Assembly (NCBI RefSeq): GCF_016065055.1
Contig: NZ_CP065856.1
Span: forward strand, 496,001 to 560,000
Length of the DNA: 64,000 nt
Direction of reading: 5' to 3'
Source: Halosimplex litoreum
GTDB lineage: Archaea > Halobacteriota > Halobacteria > Halobacteriales > Haloarculaceae
A program made the position numbers and the translations under genes. How positions within the stretch are numbered: the stretch's first letter is position 1; every line of letters starts with the position of its first letter. Positions 16,524-24,496 of the stretch are shown piece by piece. The notes beneath the pieces are model-generated. The model did no database searches and was not told the DNA's origin. It saw only the letters and a list, made by a program, of their open reading frames with translations.

Positions 16524-16970
16524 TGGTTGCAAACTGTGCGGGGCGAACCCCGCCAAAACCGTCTCACCGGATTATGTGTTGAGTACCAGGCGACTTAAAT
16601 CTTTCCCAAAATTGGCCCAAGATCGAACGTCTCTGCTCGAAGGTACTTAATCTATCGATCCGGGCAGCCCACAACCGCGGACCCGATGGAAGGAAACGGC
16701 CAAAACGGACCGATACAGGCCGTAAGGGCAGCGTATTCGCGTACCGAACACGATCGTTCGTCGCCGGACAGATCCGGTCGTGTTCGTCGACGATCCGGCG
16801 ATCGGGGGTCGAAATCGGCGTTCTCGTCGGCAATCGCGGCTGGCGCGCGCGGCGGGGTCCGACCGCGATCCGGTGTGTGTGTGGGGCTCGGGGTCCCTCT
16901 ATCGCGAGCGCGCGGTCGGCAGAGGGCGGGCATCGAAACCCTTACCGCCGGCCCACGCATCGCGTCGGCC
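16524..16970. promoter_or_regulatory. Divergent intergenic region tfb / gatC
   Basis: 447 bases without a supported gene. The half next to tfb is AT-richer and carries TTAAAT/TTAAG elements (about 16593-16600 and 16646-16650) that could be TATA boxes for tfb. A GAAACCCTTACCG stretch just before gatC (about 16934-16946) could be its promoter. The frame of gatC stays open upstream to 16686, but the composition there is not protein-like and gatC proteins do not have such an extension. Confidence 0.5.
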
Positions 16971-17255
16971 ATGAGCGAGGAGGAGAACGCGGTCGAACCC
17001 GAGGAGGTGCGCCACGTCGCGGAGCTGGCGCGCATCGACCTCGACGACGAGGAGGTCGACCGCTTCACCGACAAGTTCGCCGACATCCTGGAGTACTTCG
17101 AGACGCTCGACGAGGTGCCCGAGGTCGACGCCGAGGAGGAGTTGGCCAACGTCATGCGCCCAGACGAGGTGCACGACGGGCTCTCCCAGGAGGAAGCGCT
17201 CGACAACGCCCCGGAGTCCGAGGACGGCTACTTCAAGGGCCCGAACGTCTCGTGA
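16971..17255 (+). CDS. gatC: Asp-tRNA(Asn)/Glu-tRNA(Gln) amidotransferase subunit C
   Basis: This 94-residue protein has the family helix VRHVAELARIDLDDEEVDRFTDKFADILEYFETLDEVP followed by the extended belt ending in EDGYFKGPNVS. GatC wraps around GatA and GatB in the transamidosome that makes Gln-tRNA(Gln) and/or Asn-tRNA(Asn) from the misacylated tRNAs. gatA follows after 26 bases; gatB is not in the window. Confidence 0.95.
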   Translation: MSEEENAVEPEEVRHVAELARIDLDDEEVDRFTDKFADILEYFETLDEVPEVDAEEELANVMRPDEVHDGLSQEEALDNAPESEDGYFKGPNVS

Positions 17256-17281
17256 GGACCGACCGCCAGCGATAGTTACAC

Positions 17282-18574
17282 ATGAGCACGGAGTACAACG
17301 GCTACATCACGACGGAGCGAATCGACGGCGCGAACGACGGTCCCCTCGCCGGGACGACCGTCGCCGTCAAGGACAACATCTCGACCGAGGGCGTCCGCAC
17401 GACCTGCGGGTCGGCGATGCTCGACGATTACGTCCCACCGTTCGACGCGACGGTCGTCGAGCGGATCAAAGATGCGGGCGCGACCATCCCCGGCAAGACC
17501 AACATGGACGAGTTCGGGATGGGCACGACCACCGAGACTTCGGCCTTCGGCCCCACCGAGAATCCCGTCGCCGAGGGCCACGTCCCCGGCGGCTCCTCCG
17601 GCGGGTCGGCCGCGGTCGTCGCCGCCGGGGACGCCGACATGGCGCTGGGAACGGACACCGGCGGCTCGGTCCGCGCGCCCGCCGCCTTCTGTGGCGTCGT
17701 CGGCATCAAGCCCACCTACGGCCTGGTTTCGCGGTACGGCATCGTCGCCTACGCCAACTCCCTGGAGCAGGTCGGACCGATCGCGCCCACGGTCGAGGAG
17801 GCGGCGCAACTGCTGGAAGTCGTCGCCGGCCCCGACGAGCGCGACGCCACCACGCGCGACGCCACCGAGGAGGTCGGCGAGGGTGCCTACGACTACACAG
17901 CCGCCGCGGACGGCGACGTGGACGGCCTCGACATCGGCGTTCCCACCGAACTCCTCGACGGCGCCGACGAGCGCGTCACCGAGGTGTTCTGGGACGCCGT
18001 CGACGAGCTGGAGTCGCGGGGCGCCAGCTACCACGAGGTCGACCTGGAGTGTCTGCGGTACGCGGTGGAGGCGTACTACGTGACCGCCATGAGCGAGGCC
18101 TCCTCGAACCTCGCGCGCTTCGACGGCGTCCGGTACGGACAGTCGGGCGGCTACGACGGCAACTGGAACGAGACCTTCGCCCGGGCCCGCGAGGAGGGCT
18201 TCGGCGAGGAGGTCAAGTCCCGTATCCTGCTCGGTACCTACGCCCTCTCGGCTGGCTACCACGACAAGTACTACAAGAAGGCCCAGGACGCCCGCGCCTG
18301 GATCAAACGGGACATCAACGACGCGCTGGAGGACGCCGACGTGCTCGCCTCGCCGACGATGCCCGTCCCGCCGATGGAGATGGGCGAGAGCCTCTCGGAC
18401 CCGCTGACGATGTACCTCGCCGACGCCAACACGACGCCGGTCAACCTGGCGAACCTGCCGGCCGTCTCCGTGCCCGCCGGCGAGACGGACGAGGGACTGC
18501 CCGTCGGGCTGCAGCTCGTCGGACCGGCCTTCGGGGAGAAGGAGATCATCCGCGCGGGCAGCGCGCTGGCCTGA
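17282..18574 (+). CDS. gatA: Asp-tRNA(Asn)/Glu-tRNA(Gln) amidotransferase subunit A
   Basis: This 430-residue amidase-family protein has the Ser-cisSer-Lys triad: Lys in TTVAVKDN (about residue 29), cis-Ser and nucleophile Ser in VPGGSSGGSAAVVAAG and TDTGGSVRAPAAFCGVVG. It hydrolyses glutamine and channels ammonia to GatB for tRNA-dependent amidation. Length is slightly below bacterial GatA (about 480), which is usual in haloarchaea. It is cotranscribed with gatC. Confidence 0.96.
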   Translation: MSTEYNGYITTERIDGANDGPLAGTTVAVKDNISTEGVRTTCGSAMLDDYVPPFDATVVERIKDAGATIPGKTNMDEFGMGTTTETSAFGPTENPVAEGHVPGGSSGGSAAVVAAGDADMALGTDTGGSVRAPAAFCGVVGIKPTYGLVSRYGIVAYANSLEQVGPIAPTVEEAAQLLEVVAGPDERDATTRDATEEVGEGAYDYTAAADGDVDGLDIGVPTELLDGADERVTEVFWDAVDELESRGASYHEVDLECLRYAVEAYYVTAMSEASSNLARFDGVRYGQSGGYDGNWNETFARAREEGFGEEVKSRILLGTYALSAGYHDKYYKKAQDARAWIKRDINDALEDADVLASPTMPVPPMEMGESLSDPLTMYLADANTTPVNLANLPAVSVPAGETDEGLPVGLQLVGPAFGEKEIIRAGSALA

Positions 18575-18644
18575 GTTCGGGCGAGCGGAGCGAAAGACGG
18601 TCGGACACGAATTTTCAAGCCGCTGTAGCGACGACACCACCCGT

Positions 18645-19517
18645 ATGAGCGACGGCGACGGCGGATCGACCGACCCGAGCGAAGCGTTCGGGCTGGTCGC
18701 GAACGAGACTCGTTTCTCGATCCTGCGGGCGCTGTGGGACCGCTCGGAGTGGGGCGACAGGGCGGAGTCGTTCGCGGCGATCCGTTCGGAAGCAGGCGTG
18801 CGCGACTCCGGACAGTTCAACTACCACCTCGACAAGCTCACCCCGGAGTTCGTCCGAGAGGTCGAGGAGGGGTACCGACTGACCGAGGCCGGCCGGCGGG
18901 TCGTCGGCGCGGCGGTCTCCGGCGTCTACACCGACCCCGACGTGACCGTCGGACCCGAGCCCGCCGGGGAGTGCCCCGGTTGCGGCGGCGGCCTCGAACT
19001 CCGCTACGAGGACGGGTACGTCCGCGTCGAGTGCGGCGACTGCGACGCGATGCTGTTCGACATGTCGACGCCGCCGGTGGTTGCCGCCGAGCGCGACGAC
19101 GAGGCGGTCGGCGACGCGCTGGTCCGCCACGCGACCGCCGCGTTCCAGCGGATGAACCGCGGCTTCTGTATCTACTGCGACGGGCCGCTCGACCCGGTCG
19201 TCGAACCCCCGGACGACGCCGACGACGCGTCGGACCTCCGCGCCGAACTGTCCTGCCGAGCCTGCGGGCGGACCTTCGGCTGGAGCGTGGTCGCGGGGCT
19301 GCTCGACCATCCCGCCGTCGTCGCCATGCTCTACGAGGCGGGCATCGACGCCCGGGAGTTCCCCGTCTGGGGCGTCTACACCCGTCTCGACCGGGAAGTC
19401 GCCGTCGCGAGCGAGGACCCGATCCGGATCGAGGCGTCCATCGGCGTCGGAGACTACCGGATGGACCTTGTCGTAGACGGGGACCTGACGGTCGTCGACC
19501 ACGAGCGAGCGCGGTGA
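18645..19517 (+). CDS. HTH/zinc-ribbon regulator (DUF7351 type), copy 1
   Basis: The 290-residue protein has an ArsR-like winged helix at residues 10-90 (EAFGLVANETRFSILRALW, SGQFNYHLDKL). The C-terminal region carries two CxxC pairs (CPGCGG...CGDCD and CIYCDG...CRACG) with RMNRGFCIYC and LLDHPAVVAMLYEAGID, a layout known in haloarchaea as DUF7351. It probably binds DNA through the N-terminus and zinc through the cysteines. A paralogue follows 85 bases downstream on the same strand. Confidence 0.85.
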   Translation: MSDGDGGSTDPSEAFGLVANETRFSILRALWDRSEWGDRAESFAAIRSEAGVRDSGQFNYHLDKLTPEFVREVEEGYRLTEAGRRVVGAAVSGVYTDPDVTVGPEPAGECPGCGGGLELRYEDGYVRVECGDCDAMLFDMSTPPVVAAERDDEAVGDALVRHATAAFQRMNRGFCIYCDGPLDPVVEPPDDADDASDLRAELSCRACGRTFGWSVVAGLLDHPAVVAMLYEAGIDAREFPVWGVYTRLDREVAVASEDPIRIEASIGVGDYRMDLVVDGDLTVVDHERAR

Positions 19518-19602
19518 CTCGGCGGACCGGCCGCGGCCCACGTGCGACCGGCGGGCGGCGGCGGGGGTAACAATCAAGTCGGGGCTCGCGTACACCTCGC
19601 CC

Positions 19603-20505
19603 ATGAGCGACGGCGAAGACCGGGCGACCGACCCGGGCGAGGTGTTCGCGGCGGTCGCCAACGAGACCCGCTTCGACATCTTGCGGGCGCTGTGGCACCT
19701 GACGAGGGCCTCGGAGGGCGAAGCGGCGTCGTTCGCGGAGATCCGCTCGGAGGCGGGCGTGCGTGACTCCGGACAGTTCAACTACCACTTGCAGGAGCTG
19801 ATGCCCCGGTTCGTCGCCGAGGCCGACGACGGGGGGTACGTCGTCACGTACGCCGGAGCGCGACTCGTCGGCGCCGTGGTCTCGGGCGTCTACACCGACG
19901 ACGGGACGAGCGTCGAGCCGCGTCCGGTCGGCGAGTGCCCGAACTGCGGCGGAACCGTCGAGGCGGGCTACGAAACCGAGCAGATGCGCATCGAGTGCGT
20001 CGATTGCGAGGTGACGGTCACGGACATGCCCGCCCCGCCGGTGGTCGCCGCGGGCCACGACCCGCAGGATCTCCCCTCGGTCTACAGCCAGTACCTCTAC
20101 ACGGAGACCGAACGGATGAACCGCGGCTTCTGTCCCTCCTGTAGCGGGCGGATCGACACCACCATCCGCGAACCTGACGGGGACGGCTCGGGGCTCGAAG
20201 CGTACCTCGACGTGGTCCACGAGTGTCGCGAGTGCGGCGCCCGCTCGCACTCGGCGCTGGGCGCGACGGTCATCGACCATCCCGCTGTCGTCTCCCTGTA
20301 CCACGACGCCGGCATCGACGTGCGGGAGACGCCGATCTGGGAGCTGGGCGAACTGTTCGACACCCCCGGCGAGATCCTCGGCGAGGACCCGCTCAGAGTC
20401 GAGACGACGGTCGAAGTCGACGGCGAGGCGGTCGACCTCCTGCTCGACGGGTCCTCGAACGTGATCGAGTCCGAGCGCCGTCCGGTCGAGGCGGAGGACG
20501 ACTGA
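19603..20505 (+). CDS. HTH/zinc-ribbon regulator (DUF7351 type), copy 2
   Basis: A 300-residue tandem paralogue of the preceding gene, with the same domain order and the shared blocks NETRFDILRALW, RSEAGVRDSGQFNYHL, CPNCGG, RMNRGFCPSC, CRECG and DHPAVVSLYHDAGIDVRE. Divergence is highest in the last 60 residues, which may be the ligand-sensing part. Each copy has its own upstream region, so they may respond to different signals. Confidence 0.85.
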   Translation: MSDGEDRATDPGEVFAAVANETRFDILRALWHLTRASEGEAASFAEIRSEAGVRDSGQFNYHLQELMPRFVAEADDGGYVVTYAGARLVGAVVSGVYTDDGTSVEPRPVGECPNCGGTVEAGYETEQMRIECVDCEVTVTDMPAPPVVAAGHDPQDLPSVYSQYLYTETERMNRGFCPSCSGRIDTTIREPDGDGSGLEAYLDVVHECRECGARSHSALGATVIDHPAVVSLYHDAGIDVRETPIWELGELFDTPGEILGEDPLRVETTVEVDGEAVDLLLDGSSNVIESERRPVEAEDD

Positions 20506-20556
20506 CCGGATCGGTTCGGTCAGGGCGCTTTTGTCGGTGCCCGCCCTTGCGCAGGT

Positions 20557-22122
20557 GTGACGCGGTCGATTCTCGTCTGGCACCGCGACGACCTGCGGAC
20601 CGTCGACAACGCGGCGCTCGCCGCCGCCGCAGCGGACGGCGAGCCCGCGCCGCTGTTCGTCTTCGATCCGCGGTACTACGGCGATCGGTCGCTGGCCTGC
20701 GACGCGCGACTGCGCTTTCTCCACGAGTGTCTCGACGACCTCGACCGCCAGTACCGCGACCGCGGGTCGACACTCGCGCTCCGGCAAGGAGATCCACGCG
20801 AGGTACTGCGGTCGCTGCTGGACGCGGGCGTCGTCGACGAGATCTACTGCAACCGGTCGACGACGGCTCGGTACGGCCGCGAGGTCGGGGAGACGATCCG
20901 CTCGTGGGACGCGGTCCGGACGTTCTCTGACGACGGGATCCGGCGGACGGACGAGCGCCACCGCGACGGCACGGTCGCGGTCGACACCCGCGAGGGACGG
21001 GGCGACGGGGGCGAGAACGCCGTTCCGTGGCAGGACCACTGCGAGGCGTACTTCGAGCGCGAGCCGGCCGAGCGGCCCGAGGGTCTCCCGGACAACCCGG
21101 TCGATTCGACGACGAGCGTCGAGGCGGTCGAGGAGCGCTACGACGTGGCGCCGGAGAAGACGGACGTGCCTCGCGGCGGGACGATGGCGGGGAACGAGCG
21201 CCTCTCGGCCTTCTGTGACCGGATCAGCGATTATCCGAGGGTCGTCTCGCCGCCGGCGGCCGCCGCCGAGCGCTCCTCGCGGCTGTCCCCGTATCTGGCC
21301 TTCGGCGCGCTGTCGGTTCGGCAGGTGTACCGGGCCGTCGAGGCCGCACCGGACTGCCGCGGGAAATCGATGTACCGTTCGCGGCTGTTCTGGAACCGCC
21401 ACTACACCCAGAAACTCGCCGACTGGCCGGGCTGGGCCGACCGCGCGGTCAACCCGGTGATGCGCGGCTTGTTCCGCGACGAACACGACCTCGAACTCGT
21501 CGCAGCCTGGAAGGAGGGGCGCACGGGCTTCCCGATGGTCGACGCGGCGATGCAGGCGCTGGTCGAGACCGGATACCTGAACTTCCGCATGCGGGCGATG
21601 GTCGCCTCCGTCTTCCACTACGTCCTCCGCGAGTGGTGGCGCCGGGGCGCCGACTTCATGTATCGACAGCTGATCGACGCCGACCCGGCGATCAACTACA
21701 CGCAGTGGCAGTCCCAGTGCAACCTCACCGGCGTCCACCCGGTGCGGATCTACGACCCCGCCAAGCAGGTCCGCGAGTACGACCCCGACGGCGAGTTCGT
21801 CCGCGAGTACGTCCCCGAGTTGGCGCCGCTGCCGGACGAACACCTGGCGAAGCCCGAGAAAGCGCCGCTGGCGGTCCAGGCGGAGGCCGGCGTCCGGATC
21901 GGCGAGGACTACCCCCGCCCGGTCGTCGACTTCGAGCGACGCGCGGCCGAGACGCGGGCGCAGTACGCCGACTTGGCCGACCGAGCCGAGGAAGCGCTGT
22001 CGGACGCGCGCGTCCGGCGGCGCGGGTCGTTCTCCAACCGGCGACGCGAGGAGGGAGGGGCCGACGAGGGCGACAGCGACGAGGCGACGGGCGGGGAGCA
22101 GTCGTCGCTGGACGATTTCTGA
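20557..22122 (+). CDS. phr: Photolyase/cryptochrome-family flavoprotein
   Basis: This 521-residue protein has an N-terminal alpha/beta domain (ILVWHRDDLRTVDNAAL) and a C-terminal FAD-binding domain (SRLFWNRHYTQKL, GRTGFPMVDAAMQALVETGYLNFRMRAMVAS, DADPAINYTQWQSQCNLTG). The expected role is light-driven repair of UV lesions with FAD. In the active-site blocks, the asparagine of the common HNRMR motif aligns with Phe (NFRMR), and the usual GWQW stretch reads TQWQS, so lesion preference may differ from class I CPD photolyases. The C-terminus is an Arg/Glu-rich tail. The GTG start at 20557 lies behind a CTTTTG promoter element near 20527. Confidence 0.88.
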   Translation: MTRSILVWHRDDLRTVDNAALAAAAADGEPAPLFVFDPRYYGDRSLACDARLRFLHECLDDLDRQYRDRGSTLALRQGDPREVLRSLLDAGVVDEIYCNRSTTARYGREVGETIRSWDAVRTFSDDGIRRTDERHRDGTVAVDTREGRGDGGENAVPWQDHCEAYFEREPAERPEGLPDNPVDSTTSVEAVEERYDVAPEKTDVPRGGTMAGNERLSAFCDRISDYPRVVSPPAAAAERSSRLSPYLAFGALSVRQVYRAVEAAPDCRGKSMYRSRLFWNRHYTQKLADWPGWADRAVNPVMRGLFRDEHDLELVAAWKEGRTGFPMVDAAMQALVETGYLNFRMRAMVASVFHYVLREWWRRGADFMYRQLIDADPAINYTQWQSQCNLTGVHPVRIYDPAKQVREYDPDGEFVREYVPELAPLPDEHLAKPEKAPLAVQAEAGVRIGEDYPRPVVDFERRAAETRAQYADLADRAEEALSDARVRRRGSFSNRRREEGGADEGDSDEATGGEQSSLDDF

Positions 22123-22127
22123 CGGGC

Positions 22128-22904
22128 TCAGACCGTCGCGAGGTAGTCCTCGACGGGCACGGCGCGGTCCCAGAAGTGGGTGTGGATGTCGCGGCCGAGT
22201 TCGACGGCACCCTCCCCGGAGCCGACGAGGACGGCGTCCAGATCCGAGACGCCGTCGCGTGTCGGGAGCGACAGGGCGACCAGGTCGGCGGTGACGGTGA
22301 AGGAGAAGGGCAGATCGGCGACGCGCTCGTCGATGCAGGAGGGCGCGTCGCCGTCGGCGTAGCGCTCGATGGCCTCGTCGACGAGGCGGTCGTCGGCGAC
22401 GACCTGGGCGTCGAGGACGCCCCGGTCGGCGAGTTCGTCGACCATGCGTGCGAAACGTGGGTAGTACACCTGCGCGCCGACGCGGAGCCAGTCGGCCTCG
22501 CGGAACAGCTCGACCGCCCAGCGTTCGAGGTACTGGGGGTTCCGGGCGGGGTTGCGGTACAGCTCCCACTCGCCCGCGCCGGCGAGGCGCTGTCTGAATC
22601 GCCGCGGCAGCGCCGACACGTCGTGGTCGTCCCAGAACTCGTCGTCGAGCAGGTCCTCGACCGCGTCCTGACGGGCCAGTTCGTCCGCGACCAGGCGACC
22701 GCGGGCGGACAGTTCCCACCGGTCGGACTCGCGGACGAGCCCGCGATCGGCCAGTTCGTCGAGCGTCTTGTAGACGCCCGACTGGCTCACGTCGAGGTCC
22801 GCGTGGAGGGCGGCCGTCGTGCGGGGGTCGCGCTCGACGGCGCGGAGGAGGTCCGAGCGCAACGCCGACCGCGCCACGAAGGTGACCAGGGAATCACCGT
22901 TCAT
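22128..22904 (-). CDS. HTH regulator, FilR1-like
   Basis: The 258-residue protein has a winged helix at residues 8-75 (ALRSDLLRAVERDPRTTAALHADLDVSQSGVYKTLDELADRGLV). The C-terminal two thirds resemble the middle domain of the methanogen regulator FilR1 (LRVGAQVYYPRF, DAQVVADDRLVDEAI, VTADLVALSLPTRDG). Such HTH proteins are abundant in haloarchaea and their ligands are unknown. On the minus strand ATTAAAAG (about 22930-22937) precedes the ATG at 22904 by some 27 bases, so the mRNA is probably leaderless; the GTG two codons upstream is less likely. It converges with phr, five bases apart. Confidence 0.82.
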   Translation of the reverse strand: MNGDSLVTFVARSALRSDLLRAVERDPRTTAALHADLDVSQSGVYKTLDELADRGLVRESDRWELSARGRLVADELARQDAVEDLLDDEFWDDHDVSALPRRFRQRLAGAGEWELYRNPARNPQYLERWAVELFREADWLRVGAQVYYPRFARMVDELADRGVLDAQVVADDRLVDEAIERYADGDAPSCIDERVADLPFSFTVTADLVALSLPTRDGVSDLDAVLVGSGEGAVELGRDIHTHFWDRAVPVEDYLATV

Positions 22905-23062
22905 ACCCACAAAACTGGGGATGGACGACTTTTAATCCGTGCGGTTCGTTCACGGACAGGTCCGTCCGAAGGCCCCGATTTCCCACCGTTCCGGCCTTCA
23001 CACACCGTAGTACGTTACACGGCCCGTGGAACCGTCCAGCGACCGTCCGCGATTCCACAGAA

Positions 23063-23081
23063 AATTTAATATAATTTATAC
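23063..23081 (+). promoter_or_regulatory. Strong TATA region for the Rieske gene
   Basis: A run of A+T (TTTAATATAATTTATA, 23065-23080) in otherwise GC-rich DNA, about 25-40 bases before the ATG at 23105, is the strongest-looking promoter in this part of the window. Confidence 0.6.
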
Positions 23082-23104
23082 TTCCGGGCGCGCCACTCGA
23101 TGCC

Positions 23105-23926
23105 ATGGACGAGGACAAGTATCCGGCGCCGTCGAGTCGCCGTCGCTTCGTGAAGGGGATGGTCGGCAGCGCGGCACTGGGGTCGCTCGGCGTCGCTGGG
23201 TCCGGGGTGACGACGGTGCCGACGAATCGCAGCGGCGTCGGTGGCGGGAACGTCGAGGCGAAGGTCATCAAGAACACGGACGGTCCGGCGCCACGGGGGA
23301 TGTCCCAGATCCCGGTGACCGTCGAGGACGGCTATCTCAAGGGCGTCTGGCCGACGGCGACCGAGAGCGGGGAGGTCGCCGACGGTGCGGCGAAGACGAC
23401 GCTGGGCGGCGTGACCTACTCCAGCAAGTGGTTCCAGTACTGCGGCATCCAGACCCACCCGAAGCTCGTCCCCGACAGCGAGGCGGACAACTTCCTGCGG
23501 GCCGACCCCGGCGGCCGGTACGACTGGGAAGCTGACCTGGAGCCGGGGACGAAACTCGCCGTCGAACTGTTCGACGACTACGAGGAGTGGGGCAACGGCG
23601 TCGGCGACGACGGTCTCGGCAAGCCCGCGGCGGCCACCTGGCGCTCGGTCGAACCCGAGTCGACGCTCCCGGTGCAAGTCATCCGCAGCCCCGAGATCGA
23701 GCGCCTCGCGCAGGACGACGAGTGGCTCGCCGCGAGCACCGACCGGGGGTTTCTCGCCTGGCTCAACAAGTGTACGCATCTGTGCTGTGTCCCTTCGGGA
23801 TTCAAGCAGTCGGCCACCGTCGACGGCGCCGAGAACGCCGTCTACTGTCAGTGTCACCAGTCGATCTACGACCCCTTCGACGTGGTCTCGAAGGTCGTCA
23901 CCGCCTTTCCCCGCCCATCGAACTGA
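23105..23926 (+). CDS. Tat-exported Rieske [2Fe-2S] protein
   Basis: This 273-residue protein starts with a twin-arginine signal (SSRRRFVKGMVGSAALGSLGVAG). A C-terminal Rieske domain has box 1 CTHLCC and box 2 CQCHQS. These give the two Cys and two His ligands plus the cysteine pair that normally forms a disulfide; the usual Gly of CTHLGC is Cys here. The middle of the protein (GMSQIPVTVEDGYLKGVWP, WFQYCGIQTHPKL) is longer than in bc1 Rieske subunits. It is probably anchored outside the membrane and carries electrons, but no cytochrome b is beside it. It is distinct from the Rieske protein of the nitrate reductase operon at 61372. Confidence 0.87.
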   Translation: MDEDKYPAPSSRRRFVKGMVGSAALGSLGVAGSGVTTVPTNRSGVGGGNVEAKVIKNTDGPAPRGMSQIPVTVEDGYLKGVWPTATESGEVADGAAKTTLGGVTYSSKWFQYCGIQTHPKLVPDSEADNFLRADPGGRYDWEADLEPGTKLAVELFDDYEEWGNGVGDDGLGKPAAATWRSVEPESTLPVQVIRSPEIERLAQDDEWLAASTDRGFLAWLNKCTHLCCVPSGFKQSATVDGAENAVYCQCHQSIYDPFDVVSKVVTAFPRPSN

Positions 23927-24037
23927 CCGGTCGACGGACGGTCGGGTCCCGATCGAGACCACCGCGGTCCCGCGAAAACGTTTACTCGCTCGCGACTCAC
24001 AGGAGGTTTTTCAGTATCTACCGTGTAGAATGAGGTG

Positions 24038-24175
24038 ATGCCCCAGATCGAGGTTTCCGAAGACCTGTACCGCCAGATCGAGACGGAGTCGGTCGAGGGC
24101 GACATCGATACGGCCCTCTGGAAGATGGTCGGTGCCTACCGCCGCGCGAACAACCCCGAAGCCGACAGGACCTGA
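24038..24175 (+). CDS. 45-residue conserved haloarchaeal protein (DUF7557-like)
   Basis: A short but convincing gene: GAGGTG lies directly before the ATG and the product reads as an ordered small protein (MPQIEVSEDLYRQIE, then TALWKMVGAYRRANN). The beta strand followed by a helix resembles the small antitoxin-like DUF7557 proteins of haloarchaea. There is no toxin gene next to it. It may bind DNA or a partner protein; the function is unknown. Confidence 0.7.
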   Translation: MPQIEVSEDLYRQIETESVEGDIDTALWKMVGAYRRANNPEADRT

Positions 24176-24252
24176 TCGACCGGCCGATTGTTCGGCTCGG
24201 CGCTCGCCGCACCGACAGCGACAGTTATCCCTGCGGTGGTCGTCGTGTCCCC

Positions 24253-24495
24253 ATGGTCGAGGACGCGAGCGGTGGCGAGGAGACCGGGAGGGACCGAACT
24301 GACACGGACGAAGCCGACGGCGACGAGGTCGACGGGTCCGGAATGGGAGTGGGGATCGCACTCGGCTCGGGGATCGGCGTGGCGCTGGGGACGGCGATGG
24401 ACGACCTCGCGCTCGGTATCGCTATCGGGATGGGAATCGGTGTCGCCATCGGTGCGGGGCTGAGCCAGTCCGGCTTCGGCGGAGACGAGGGGTAA
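24253..24495 (+). CDS. Small glycine-zipper membrane protein
   Basis: An 80-residue protein with an acidic soluble N-terminus of about 30 residues, then two Gly-rich hydrophobic segments (GMGVGIALGSGIGVALG and LGIAIGMGIGVAIGAG) separated by a short TAMDDLA turn. The GxxxG spacing allows tight helix packing. A CAGTTAT promoter-like element lies near 24220-24226. No function is known. Its stop is one base from the convergent glycosyltransferase stop. Confidence 0.65.
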   Translation: MVEDASGGEETGRDRTDTDEADGDEVDGSGMGVGIALGSGIGVALGTAMDDLALGIAIGMGIGVAIGAGLSQSGFGGDEG

Positions 24496-24496
24496 G

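Noticed and set aside
16686-16970. Long N-terminal extension of GatC
   Set aside because: GatC proteins are about 90-100 residues; the extension is Arg/Ser-rich and crosses the promoter region.
18838-22719. Open minus-strand frame of about 1290 codons
   Set aside because: It covers the DUF7351 pair and the photolyase in antisense. GC-rich codon bias leaves the opposite frame open; the product is Arg/Pro-rich without motifs.
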